Source: Arthrobacter sp. Soil736
GTDB lineage: Bacteria; Actinomycetota; Actinomycetes; Actinomycetales; Micrococcaceae
Assembly: GCF_001428005.1 (NCBI RefSeq)
Contig: NZ_LMSB01000045.1
Coordinates: 323,677 to 387,455, forward strand
DNA: 63,779 nucleotides
Direction of reading: 5' to 3'
In this document: piece by piece, positions 17,216 through 25,083 of the stretch
Position numbering within the stretch: the stretch's first letter is position 1
Layout: every line of letters starts with the position of its first letter
Position numbers and translations under genes: made by a program
The notes under the pieces: model-generated
Told to the model about the DNA's origin: nothing
What the model saw: only the letters and a program-made list of their open reading frames with translations
Database searches by the model: none

Positions 17216-17433
17216 GTCCGGCAGTTTGTGAAGCGCCTCACAGGAATCAGGGCGCGTGGCGGAGGGCGCGTGGCGGAGGGCGCGTGGCGGGTGGGGCGCG
17301 GGGCGTGGGTGGCGCGGCGTGAGTGGGGTGCCGCGGGGCGGGTGCACTCCCCCGGGCCGGTTGACCCAACTGAGTAGCAGTACACGCCGTTTTCAGCGCT
17401 GAGAACGACGCGAGCTGCTACTTACTTGGGCTG

Positions 17434-18165
17434 CTAGTCAGCCGGGGCGTCGGCCATGGCCCGTGCCCGGACCTTCTGCACATGATCGGCCATGGCGGCT
17501 TCGGCTTTTTGGGGGTCGCCGGTGGAGAGTGCGTCGAGGACGGACTGGTGCTCCGCAATGGCGTACTCGGCGTCCGTGATGCCCACACCCCCGAAAAGCC
17601 GGAAGCGCTGGACCTGGCCGCCCAGCGCGGCGTATGCGGAGACCATGAACTGGTTCCCGGTCTGCTGGGCGATCAGCTGGTGGAAGCGCTCGTCGGCTTC
17701 GAGGTAGTCCTTGTACTCAGCGAAGGACGGGCCGCGAGGCGCCGACTTCAGGTCCTCGACGGCCTGTTCCAGCTCGGCGAACCGTTGCGGCGTCAGGCGC
17801 GCACAGGCCAGCCGCGCGTTGACGGGCTCGATCGCCAGGCGGGCTTCCATAAGCTCGGCAAAGTCCTCCCGGGTGAAGACCGGGGCCACCCTGTAACCTT
17901 TCAGCGCCACCCGGCGGACCATTCCGGTGTGCTCCAGCCGCGCCAGGGCCTCGCGGACCGGGGTGGGCGAAACATCGAGTTCGCGGGCGGTTCCGTCGAT
18001 ACTGACGGCGGCGCCGGGCTCCAGCCTTCCGTCCATGAGCGAGGCCAGAAGCTCCTCGTAGACGTGGTCCGCCAGGACCTGGCGGCTGACGGTGCGGCCA
18101 CCCCGGCGGTCAGCCTGCACGGCGGGCTGGCTGCCGGCGCGGGGGCCGTTGGACGCTTTCTGCAT
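17434..18165 (-). CDS. GntR family regulator, FCD (FadR-like) subfamily
   Basis: A 243-residue regulator. The N-terminal winged helix reads YEELLASLMDGRLEPGAAV...SPTPVREALARLEHTGMV; the C-terminal FCD ligand domain contains ARLAIEPVNARLACARL and the metal-site histidines in FHQLIAQQTGN and AEHQSVLDAL. Such regulators bind sugar acids or their catabolites. The ATG at 18165 is preferred over the in-frame TTG at 18171; the candidate operator at 18173-18181 overlaps the ribosome-site region, which would give autoregulation. It lies upstream of and on the same strand as the tetrulose genes and is their likely regulator. Confidence 0.88.
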   Translation of the reverse strand: MQKASNGPRAGSQPAVQADRRGGRTVSRQVLADHVYEELLASLMDGRLEPGAAVSIDGTARELDVSPTPVREALARLEHTGMVRRVALKGYRVAPVFTREDFAELMEARLAIEPVNARLACARLTPQRFAELEQAVEDLKSAPRGPSFAEYKDYLEADERFHQLIAQQTGNQFMVSAYAALGGQVQRFRLFGGVGITDAEYAIAEHQSVLDALSTGDPQKAEAAMADHVQKVRARAMADAPAD

Positions 18166-18172
18166 GGTCAAA

Positions 18173-18181
18173 TCCTATAGG
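18173..18181. promoter_or_regulatory. GntR operator candidate, third TCCTATAGG copy
   Basis: TCCTATAGG directly upstream of the GntR start codon, matching nine of the ten bases of the palindrome at 17137-17146. It overlaps the likely ribosome site of the regulator gene. Confidence 0.6.
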
Positions 18182-18221
18182 GGCGCCCCGAAGATGGGCG
18201 CACGGCCCCATCAGACCGACA

Positions 18222-18689
18222 CTATGGCGTGCACTTGACCTTTCCGCCGCCGGCGATGGTGAAGCTCCATTCTGCAATGGATTTCTCCAGGTCCGCGAAC
18301 GTGGCAGTCACGCGGACAGTCAGGGGGGTCGCGCCTGCGTTCGCAACGACGATGGGAGACAGCTCGGTCAGGGTGATCGGCCCGGTTCCGGTGCCGGCGG
18401 GGTACTCGGTGGGACCGTAGGTGCCGTCGGCCCGGCGGGCAGCCATAGTGAGCGTAGTAGGGGTCTGAGCCGCGGATACAGTCAGGGTTGCGGTCTTTTC
18501 GTTCACACTGTTCGTGCAGGCCAGCGTGATGAGTGGGCCCCAGTTGGTGCCGGCCGAGACCGTCATGGTCGCGGTGGCTGACTGCTGCCACAGCGCGACG
18601 GCGGCAGCGCCGCCGATGCCGAGGAGCACCGTCAGCACAAAGGCGAAGAGCGCCAGCATGGCGCCGGGGATCTTGGCCTGGGGCTTCAT
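18222..18689 (-). CDS. Exported protein of SipW-type module, 155 aa
   Basis: A protein with an N-terminal basic residue pair and one hydrophobic segment (MLALFAFVLTVLLGIGGAAA) followed by a Thr/Ala-rich beta-type extracellular part and two Cys residues (LACTNS, VKCTP) that could form a disulfide. No known domain recognised. It is the last gene of a four-gene unit and overlaps the signal peptidase stop by 4 bases (ATGA), so both are made together. The motif ALWQQSATATMTVSAG after the hydrophobic part resembles the W-rich start of SipW substrates, so it may be another substrate or an anchor protein. Confidence 0.75.
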   Translation of the reverse strand: MKPQAKIPGAMLALFAFVLTVLLGIGGAAAVALWQQSATATMTVSAGTNWGPLITLACTNSVNEKTATLTVSAAQTPTTLTMAARRADGTYGPTEYPAGTGTGPITLTELSPIVVANAGATPLTVRVTATFADLEKSIAEWSFTIAGGGKVKCTP

Positions 18690-19330
18690 GCTGCCGCTCC
18701 TGAATTCCGGCGCCGGCTGCGGATGTGCCGGACGATAAGCAGAAGGCCGTAGCCGATGAGGCCGGCAGCACCGGCCGTCATCCAGAGGCCGCGATCCGCA
18801 TTGCCGAGTGCATTGGCAGCGTACCCGACGAACGGGACGGCGTAGAACAGTTTCCCCTTGACCTGGAGTTCACGGACGGGCTTGGGGTCGTTGATGTCGT
18901 TGTTGTCGCCCTTGGTGATCAGGGTTTTTTCTCCGGCCTGCGTGGCACCGAACCCGACAATCCGGTGCGTTTCCACCGCCGGCCGGCCCGACTCCAGCTG
19001 GAACGTGACGACGTCGCCGTATTTGAGTTCGCTGAACGCGGCGGGCTTGACTACCAGGAATGTGCCCGGCGAGTACTTCGGAGCCATGGAGTTGGTCAGG
19101 ACCGAGTAGGTCTGGGAGCCGGTGGCCTTGGGTACGAGTATGAGCACCAGGGCGGCGAATACTGCGACCATCAGCAGCACGAGGTTGGCGAGGCGGCCTG
19201 CGGAGGCGATCCAGCGGCGGGCCGGCTTCGTTGCCTGGTCAGCACTCTCCACCTGTTCACGGGCAATCTTCGCGCCGCTCCTTTGGGAGGATTTTCCGCC
19301 GGTTGCCGGCAAGGTATCAAGCGCAGCCAC
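18686..19330 (-). CDS. sipW: Signal peptidase I, SipW/ER type
   Basis: A 214-residue membrane signal peptidase of the archaeal/ER-like SipW class. The catalytic Ser is Ser81 in VLTNSMAPKYSPGT, and the general base is His122 in PAVETHRIVGF, the His that replaces Lys in this class; GDNNDINDPKPV follows. One membrane helix precedes the active site (LVLLMVAVFAALVLILV) and another lies near the C-terminus, which ends in a basic stretch. Likely start GTG at 19330, overlapping the previous gene by 14 bases. SipW enzymes process a limited set of substrates such as TasA; the flanking exported proteins are its probable substrates. Confidence 0.92.
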   Translation of the reverse strand: MAALDTLPATGGKSSQRSGAKIAREQVESADQATKPARRWIASAGRLANLVLLMVAVFAALVLILVPKATGSQTYSVLTNSMAPKYSPGTFLVVKPAAFSELKYGDVVTFQLESGRPAVETHRIVGFGATQAGEKTLITKGDNNDINDPKPVRELQVKGKLFYAVPFVGYAANALGNADRGLWMTAGAAGLIGYGLLLIVRHIRSRRRNSGAAA

Positions 19331-19940
19331 TGGGCACCCCGCAGAGCTGGGAAGCGGTGAGGGGGATCGAGATGTTCACGGCTTGTCCTTTCAGGGTGGA
19401 TGGAGCGGTGGAGGAGAGCTTGACTTCAAAGCAGACGACGGTGGTTCCGGCCTTGGGGACTGCCGCGGTGGTCAGGCCTGCCGTGGTGAGCTGGGCGTAG
19501 CCCGTGGTGGTATTGCACTCGGCGGCCGTTGCCACGTTCTTGGCGCTCACGGTCAAGTACTGTGCCAGCGATCCCCCGCCCACGTTGCTGACAGCCGGGG
19601 CACCTGCGGTGACGCTGATGCTGAACTGCCCGCCGGCGTCGGAATTGTTCCTGGCAGAAACGCTGGAGTGGACCGCCGCGCCCGGGGCCAGCGCGGCCAG
19701 AGCCACGCTCTGAGTGGTGAGGGCCAGGCTGGCCGCCTGTCCGTCAGCCAGCGTCATGTTGGTGACCTGCCCGGAGGGCATTCCCGTGAGGCTGACGTTG
19801 AACGTTGCAGAGGATACGGATCCGGGAGTAGCGGAGGCGTTGGACGCCCAGAGTGCGTAGCTGCCCTGAACGGTCAGGAGGCCCATGAGCACTGCCGCGG
19901 CGATGAGTGCCGCCGCCCGCAGGCTGCGCGGGATGCCCAT
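19317..19940 (-). CDS. Exported protein with SipW-type signal peptide, 207 aa
   Basis: The N-terminus, RAAALIAAAVLMGLLTVQGSYALWASNASATPG, is a SipW-cognate signal: a hydrophobic core followed by a G-Y-A-L-W stretch instead of a simple AXA end. The mature part is rich in Thr, Ser and Ala with alternating strands (TFNVSLTG, QFSISVTAG) and two Cys pairs, like camelysin/TasA-type beta proteins that build surface fibres in Bacillus. It overlaps the signal peptidase gene by 14 bases. Surface or matrix protein is the likely role; it may be glycosylated or polymeric but the sequence does not show this. Confidence 0.82.
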   Translation of the reverse strand: MGIPRSLRAAALIAAAVLMGLLTVQGSYALWASNASATPGSVSSATFNVSLTGMPSGQVTNMTLADGQAASLALTTQSVALAALAPGAAVHSSVSARNNSDAGGQFSISVTAGAPAVSNVGGGSLAQYLTVSAKNVATAAECNTTTGYAQLTTAGLTTAAVPKAGTTVVCFEVKLSSTAPSTLKGQAVNISIPLTASQLCGVPSGCA

Positions 19941-20013
19941 GGTTCCTCCTCCTGACCCCTCATCCGGTTATTGCGACGATGCAGCCGGCCACCCCCAGAT
20001 GGCCGGCGGTCCG

Positions 20014-20544
20014 TTAGGCCAGGCCCGGCTGGGTGATCTGCTGCAGGGTGAAGGCGACGTTGCCGAAGTTGTACGTTGCGTTGACGTCCGCGCGGCCTGT
20101 GGTGGCGGCCTTGAACTCGAAGGTGATGGTCGCGGTGACCGTCTTGGAGGTCGTCAGCGGGTTGGAAACAGCCTCGCCGTCCACGGTCAAAACCGTACCG
20201 GAGACAATGACGTTGGCGGGAGTGAACCCGTTGGCCGCTCCGGTGCCAGTGGCAGTGATGTCTGCGGCCATCTTGTTGCCCGTCAGCGTCACGTCGAGGA
20301 CCTGGGTGTAGGTCAGCTTGTCGCCGGGAACGACCTTGTAGGTTGCGATGTCGATGGTCGCGCCGGCGCGGTCCTTCCACGCTCCGGTTCCGCTCTTGAC
20401 GACGTTCAGGTCACCGGCGACGACCGTGCCGGGCGCGGCGTTGTCTGCTGCGTTCCAGGAGGCCAGCGTGCCGCCGCCGCCCAGGAGCAGTGCGGCGCCC
20501 ACGGCGATGGCGGCGGTTCCCTTGATCAGTGCGGTGTTTTTCAT
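20014..20544 (-). CDS. Alternate-signal exported protein (SipW substrate), 176 aa
   Basis: The start is ATG 20544 (MKNTALIKGTAAIAVG), with GAAGG upstream. The signal (LIKGTAAIAVGAALLLGGGGTLASWNAAD) has the GG-TLASW ending typical of the actinobacterial alternate-signal exported family processed by SipW. The mature part (DLNVVKSGTGAWKD, PGDKLTYTQVLDVTLTGNKM) is predicted all-beta, of the same size as other members. It is the first gene of the unit and 73 bases before the next gene, so it is probably the most abundant product, the main fibre or coat subunit by analogy with TasA. Confidence 0.85.
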   Translation of the reverse strand: MKNTALIKGTAAIAVGAALLLGGGGTLASWNAADNAAPGTVVAGDLNVVKSGTGAWKDRAGATIDIATYKVVPGDKLTYTQVLDVTLTGNKMAADITATGTGAANGFTPANVIVSGTVLTVDGEAVSNPLTTSKTVTATITFEFKAATTGRADVNATYNFGNVAFTLQQITQPGLA

Positions 20545-20665
20545 GGTGAGACCCTTCAAAATTTATGGTGGCTGTTGTCTTGCTACCCAGAACAATGCCG
20601 TGGCCGGCTCAGGACTCCATGCCACAAAAGGTCAAGATTCACTCAAGAAAAATTCCGGCGAAAAC

Positions 20666-20698
20666 AAAGGAACCGCCCGGTGTCCGGACGGTTCCTTT
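20666..20698 (-). terminator. Rho-independent terminator after the OYE gene
   Basis: Inverted repeat AAAGGAACCG...CGGTTCCTTT with GC-rich inner pairs, 21 bases after the OYE stop on the minus strand and followed there by TGTTTTC. It also separates the OYE gene from the SipW unit. Confidence 0.8.
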
Positions 20699-20719
20699 GC
20701 TTTGTGATTCTGGTGCTGG

Positions 20720-21793
20720 CTAGGCCGTCTGGTACACCGGGTAGTCGGTGTATCCTTTCGCGCCTTCGCCGTAGAACGTGGCCTGGTCGGGCTCGTTCAG
20801 GGGCAGGCCCTCGCGCCAGCGGCGGGCGAGGTCGGGATTGGCGATGGCCGGCCGGCCCACCACCACGGCGTCCGCGTGGCCGTCTGCCACGAGCGCGGCT
20901 GCTTCCTCGCGGGTGGTGATGAGGCCGAACCCGGTGTTGACCAGGAAGGCGCCGTTGAAGCGGGTACGCAGGTCCTGGACGAGTTCCCCCGAGGGGTCGT
21001 GGTGCAGGATGCTCAGGTAGGCAAGGTTCAACGGAGCGATCGAGTTCACCAGCACTTCGTAGGTGGCCCGGACATCGGCGGCGTCATTCTCTTCGATGCC
21101 TTGAACGCTGTGCTCCGGCGAAATGCGGATGCCGACGCGGTTGGCTCCCAAGGCTTCGACGACGGCGTTGACGGTCTCGATGACAAAGCGCGCGCGGTTT
21201 TCGGGCGAGCCGCCGTAGCTGTCCGTGCGCACGTTGGTGTTCGGCGCCAGGAATTCGTGCAGGAGGTAGCCGTTGGCCGAGTGGAGCTCGACGCCGTCGA
21301 ACCCAGCTTCAATGGCACTGCGCGACGCCGTGACGATCTCTTGGATGACTACCGGCAGTTCGTCAGTTGAGAGCTCGTGCGGCACCGGGTATGCCTGCTT
21401 GCCGGCGTACGTCCGGGTTTCGCCCTCGACGGCGATGGCGCTCGGCGCAACAACCCGGTGGCCGCCCGTGATGTCCTCGTGGGAGACACGGCCGCCGTGC
21501 ATGATCTGCGCGAACATCCGTCCGCCTTCTGCGTGGACTGCGTCCGTAACTTTCTTCCACCCGGCGACCTGCTCAGGGGTGACAATTCCGGGCTGTCCCG
21601 GGTAGGAGCGGCCGGCGGGGCTGGGGTATGTGCCCTCGCTGACGATGAGACCGAGGGAAGCCCGCTGGCGGTAGTGTTCCACCACGAGCGGTCCGGGTAC
21701 GCCTTCCTTGCCCGCGCGGACGCGGGTGAGGGGTGCCATGACGAGGCGGTTGGGCAGTTCGAGCTCACCGAGGGACAGCGGAGAAAACAGCAT
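20720..21793 (-). CDS. nemA: Old Yellow Enzyme family alkene reductase (NemA-like)
   Basis: A 357-residue FMN-dependent ene-reductase. Recognised from the N-terminus (LFSPLSLGELELPNRLVMAPLTR), the substrate-binding His/Asn pair in ELHSANGYLLHEFL, the RTDSYGGSPENRARF signature and the phosphate loop DAVVVGRPAIANPDLARR. It reduces alpha,beta-unsaturated carbonyls or nitro compounds with NAD(P)H. Length is normal. Start ATG 21793 is preceded by AGGAA. It is monocistronic: its own terminator follows and the butanediol dehydrogenase gene upstream ends 190 bases before it. Confidence 0.93.
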   Translation of the reverse strand: MLFSPLSLGELELPNRLVMAPLTRVRAGKEGVPGPLVVEHYRQRASLGLIVSEGTYPSPAGRSYPGQPGIVTPEQVAGWKKVTDAVHAEGGRMFAQIMHGGRVSHEDITGGHRVVAPSAIAVEGETRTYAGKQAYPVPHELSTDELPVVIQEIVTASRSAIEAGFDGVELHSANGYLLHEFLAPNTNVRTDSYGGSPENRARFVIETVNAVVEALGANRVGIRISPEHSVQGIEENDAADVRATYEVLVNSIAPLNLAYLSILHHDPSGELVQDLRTRFNGAFLVNTGFGLITTREEAAALVADGHADAVVVGRPAIANPDLARRWREGLPLNEPDQATFYGEGAKGYTDYPVYQTA

Positions 21794-21912
21794 GCGTGGT
21801 TCCTTTCAGAATGCATTGGGTCCAGTGGGCCCAACTGCCACGCGTGTGCAAGTATTCCGGGTGTGACGCAGCTCATGGGGTCACCCGCCGCCCAAAGCAC
21901 CCCGGGCACGGC

Positions 21913-21943
21913 GACGGCGGCCCCCAAAGCGGGTGCCGCCGTC
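21913..21943 (-). terminator. Hairpin after butanediol dehydrogenase gene
   Basis: A 9-bp perfect stem (GACGGCGGC, 21913-21921, with 21935-21943) and 13-base loop, 39 bases after the dehydrogenase stop on the minus strand. No T run. Confidence 0.5.
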
Positions 21944-21981
21944 GTCGTCAGTTTTTGGCTGATTACGGATGTACTGCCTGA

Positions 21982-23037
21982 TCACGGATGGACGATGATC
22001 TTGACCGCCGTGTCATTGTGGTTGATCAGGGTGTCGAAGCCCTTGTCGACGAGGTCATCCAATGGGATCCGGCCGGTGATGAACGGCTTCAGATAGACCT
22101 TGCCGTCCTGCACCAGCTTGATGGCCGCGGCGTGATCGCCCTTGTAGGCGATGGTGCCGCGGAGATCGATCTCCTTCAGCACGATCTTCTGCATGTCCAC
22201 CGTGGCCGGGCGCCCCCAGATGGAAACATTGACCACCACCCCGGCCGGCCTCACCACATCCAGCATGCTGTCCAGCACCGCATTGACGCCGGCACACTCG
22301 AGGGCAGCATCGGCTCCTTCCCCGGCGGTCAGTTCCAGCACACGTGCCTTGACGTCCTCTTGGCTCGGATCGATGACGTGGTCGGCGACGCCCGATGAGG
22401 CCGCTTTCTCCTTTCGGGCGGCGGACAGTTCCGTGACGATCGTTGTGATGCCGAGGCCCTTGAGCACCGCCGATGTCAGCAGACCGATGGGCCCGGCACC
22501 GCCGACGACGGCGATGTTCCCCGCGCCCAGCCCGCTGCGGCTGACTGCGTGATAGGCAACGGACAGCGGCTCGATGAGGGCAGCTTCCTCCAGCGGAATG
22601 GAGCCCACGGGATGGACCCAGCGCGAATCGACGACGATTTTCTCGCTGAGGCCACCCCCGCCGCCGCCCAGGCCGATGAACCCCATGCGGGTGCAGAGGT
22701 TGTAGTTTCCGGCGCGGCAGGGCCCGCATTCATCACAGACGAAGTAGGGCTCAACCACCACGTTGTCGCCAACTGACAGCCCGGACACCCCCTCCCCCAG
22801 TTGCTCGACGGTTCCCGAGAACTCATGGCCCATGGTGACGGGCGCCGCTTCACCCGTGAGCGGATGCGGATGGCCGGGCGGCGGGATGAAGATGGGGCCC
22901 TCGAGGAATTCATGCAGGTCGGTGCCGCAGATGCCGCACCAGGCGACGGCTATTTTGACCGCGCCCGGGCGCAGCTCCGGCTCCGGAACTTCCTCGATCC
23001 GGATGTCGCGCTGGCCGTGAAAACGTGCCGCTTTCAT
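21982..23037 (-). CDS. Zinc-dependent 2,3-butanediol dehydrogenase family protein
   Basis: A 351-residue medium-chain alcohol dehydrogenase. Catalytic zinc ligands lie in CGICGTDLHE and MGHEFSGT; structural zinc cysteines in CDECGPCRAGNYNLC; NAD site in VVGGAGPIGLL. The insertion LEGPIFIPPPGHPHPLTGE is characteristic of (R,R)-2,3-butanediol dehydrogenases. The reading frame continues upstream into the monooxygenase gene, but the ATG at 23037 has AAAGGAG. It lies 11 bases after the monooxygenase stop, so the two form one transcript. Likely acts on vicinal diols or acyloins; the pairing with a flavin monooxygenase leaves the exact substrate open. Confidence 0.88.
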   Translation of the reverse strand: MKAARFHGQRDIRIEEVPEPELRPGAVKIAVAWCGICGTDLHEFLEGPIFIPPPGHPHPLTGEAAPVTMGHEFSGTVEQLGEGVSGLSVGDNVVVEPYFVCDECGPCRAGNYNLCTRMGFIGLGGGGGGLSEKIVVDSRWVHPVGSIPLEEAALIEPLSVAYHAVSRSGLGAGNIAVVGGAGPIGLLTSAVLKGLGITTIVTELSAARKEKAASSGVADHVIDPSQEDVKARVLELTAGEGADAALECAGVNAVLDSMLDVVRPAGVVVNVSIWGRPATVDMQKIVLKEIDLRGTIAYKGDHAAAIKLVQDGKVYLKPFITGRIPLDDLVDKGFDTLINHNDTAVKIIVHP

Positions 23038-23048
23038 GACGTACTCCT

Positions 23049-24839
23049 TTAGCGAGTGTGGTGGGAGGGCTGCAGCTCGTACACCGGGGTGGGCAAGCCT
23101 TCCATCCGCGCCTTGAGCTGCAGCGCCAGATAGCTGGAGTAGTGCCGGCTTTGGTGCAGGTTCCCGCCGTGGATCCAGAGGTTTTCGACGTTGGTGGGCT
23201 TCCACATGTTGCGCAGCTCCCCTTCCCACGGACCCGGATCCTTGGGCGTATCGGAGCCGAACCCCCAGCATTTTCCGACCGAGTCCGCGACTTCGGGCGA
23301 CACCAGATCGGCAAGCCAGCCGTTCATCGAACCGTAGCCGGTGGCGTAGATGATCACGTCGGCTTCCAGCTCCGTGCCGTTGTCTATGACGACGGCGTTG
23401 CCCGTGATTTTGCTGACCTGCCCGTTGGCGAGCCTGACGCGGCCGTCGATGATCAGCTGCGAGGCGCCGACGTCGATGTAGTAGCCGGAGCCACGCCGCA
23501 AGTATTTCAGGAAGAGTCCTGAGCCGTCCACGCCAAAATCAAGGTCGAAACCGGCTGCCTCGAGCTGGGAGTAGAAATCGGCATCGCGCCTGGCCATCTC
23601 CTGATAGACGGGGATCTGGGCTTCCGGGAGGATGCGGTACGGCAGCGACGCGAACAGGAGATCGGCCTTCTCGGTGATCACCCCGTTGGCGAGGGCTTTC
23701 TCCGAATAGAGGTCGCCGAGCGCGAGGTCCATGAGGGATTCGCTGCGTGCGATGTGGGTCGAGGAGCGCTGGATCATGGTGACGTCGGCGCCGTGTTCCC
23801 AGAGATCGGCGCAGATATCGTGGGCGGAATTGTTGGAGCCGATCACCACGGCCTTCTTGCCCGTCCAGTCACCGCCGCCCGGGTGTTTGGACGAGTGGTA
23901 CTGCTCCCCCAGGAAGGACTCGGCGCCGTCGAACACCGGGATGTTGGGGTAACCGGAGACGCCTAGGGCGAAGACGAGCTGCTTGGGACGCAAGGTGACG
24001 GGTTCGCCGTCGCGGATCACGCTGACCTCCCACTCGCGGGTGTCTTCGTCCCAGCGGGCGTTGGTGCATTCAGTGCTGGACCAGTAGTTCAGCTCCATGA
24101 TCCGGGTGTAGTGCTCCAGCCAGTCCCCGATCTTGTCCTTCGCGGCGAAGACCGGCCAGTCATCCGGGAACTTCATGTACGGCAGGTGGTCGTACCAGAC
24201 GGGGTCGTGCAGGTGCAGGGACTTGTACCGGTTGCGCCAGGAATCGCCCGGGCGTTCGTTCTTCTCGATGATGATGGTGGGCACGCCGAGCCGGCGGAGC
24301 CGCGCGCCGAGTCCGATGCCGCCCTGGCCGCCGCCGATGATGACGGTATAGGGCTGCTCCTCGTAGCCGAGCTTTGCTGCTTCCTCTTCCTTGAGCTCGA
24401 GCCAGGACCTGCGGCCTTTCTCGATGCGGTGGGCCACTCCCTTTTCGCGGTTGGGCCCCTTCTTTTCCTCGAAGCCTTTGAGTTCCTGCATGGTGGTCAG
24501 GAGGGTCCAGCATTTTCCGTTGCGCAGGCGCAGGTGGGCGTAGCCGCGGGCCTGGGCGGTTTCGAAGGTGACCCAGGCTTCGGTGTTGGCTGCATCGCCG
24601 GTGGCATTCTCGGCGAGGGCCCAGTTGCGTGGCTCGACGTCGTCCAGGGTCGCCTCAAGCATGCGCCCGATGCTGTCCTTGCCTTCCAGCGTCTTGAGGT
24701 TCCACGTGAAGGATACGAAGTCGCGCCAGTACGGCTCCTCCACGAACAAGTCCAGCGCAGCGGCCGTGTCTCCGCTGCGCAGCGCCTCATCGAACTGCGC
24801 CAGCCAGGCCCCGGCGATGCCGTTTGGTGTCTCAGGCAT
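23049..24839 (-). CDS. Flavin-containing monooxygenase with N-terminal SnoaL-like domain
   Basis: A 596-residue protein in two parts. Residues 1-130 look like a SnoaL/NTF2-type domain (WLAQFDEALRSGDTAAALDLF...WRDFVSFTWNLKTLEG), and the rest is an NAD(P)H-FAD monooxygenase with FAD site IIGGGQGGIGLGARL, an FMO-like FLGEQYHSSKHPGG, NADPH site VVIGSNNSAHDICADL and the ATGYGS motif. Enzymes of this build carry out Baeyer-Villiger or N-/S-oxygenation. Start ATG 24839 has AAAGAGGA. It is co-transcribed with the butanediol dehydrogenase and divergent from a GAF regulator, so ketone or diol oxidation under that regulator is likely. Confidence 0.88.
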   Translation of the reverse strand: MPETPNGIAGAWLAQFDEALRSGDTAAALDLFVEEPYWRDFVSFTWNLKTLEGKDSIGRMLEATLDDVEPRNWALAENATGDAANTEAWVTFETAQARGYAHLRLRNGKCWTLLTTMQELKGFEEKKGPNREKGVAHRIEKGRRSWLELKEEEAAKLGYEEQPYTVIIGGGQGGIGLGARLRRLGVPTIIIEKNERPGDSWRNRYKSLHLHDPVWYDHLPYMKFPDDWPVFAAKDKIGDWLEHYTRIMELNYWSSTECTNARWDEDTREWEVSVIRDGEPVTLRPKQLVFALGVSGYPNIPVFDGAESFLGEQYHSSKHPGGGDWTGKKAVVIGSNNSAHDICADLWEHGADVTMIQRSSTHIARSESLMDLALGDLYSEKALANGVITEKADLLFASLPYRILPEAQIPVYQEMARRDADFYSQLEAAGFDLDFGVDGSGLFLKYLRRGSGYYIDVGASQLIIDGRVRLANGQVSKITGNAVVIDNGTELEADVIIYATGYGSMNGWLADLVSPEVADSVGKCWGFGSDTPKDPGPWEGELRNMWKPTNVENLWIHGGNLHQSRHYSSYLALQLKARMEGLPTPVYELQPSHHTR

Positions 24840-24944
24840 GATTCCTCTTTCCTTTGATGACTTTTGGGGCACTCAGCGTTGGGGATTTGATCCCCTGACT
24901 CGAAAACCGCCTGCGTGACCCACATCACAAGTACATGCCCTAGG

Positions 24945-24963
24945 GGGTTACAATCGGGTTACA
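24945..24963. promoter_or_regulatory. Direct repeat, candidate activator site
   Basis: GGGTTACA occurs at 24945-24952 and 24956-24963, exactly 11 bases (one helical turn) apart, in the 244-base gap between the divergent monooxygenase and GAF-regulator genes. This arrangement suits a regulator binding two neighbouring half-sites on one face of the DNA. Confidence 0.45.
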
Positions 24964-25083
24964 CGTCTTGGTTCACCCGCCTGGATCACCTGCGGGTCGG
25001 CCGCGTTCAGCTGTGTGTCGGTCGCGGGCAAGTGCCGGCGGTAGCCGGACGCAGCGATTCAATGGTGAGTTGGGAGGACCCGC

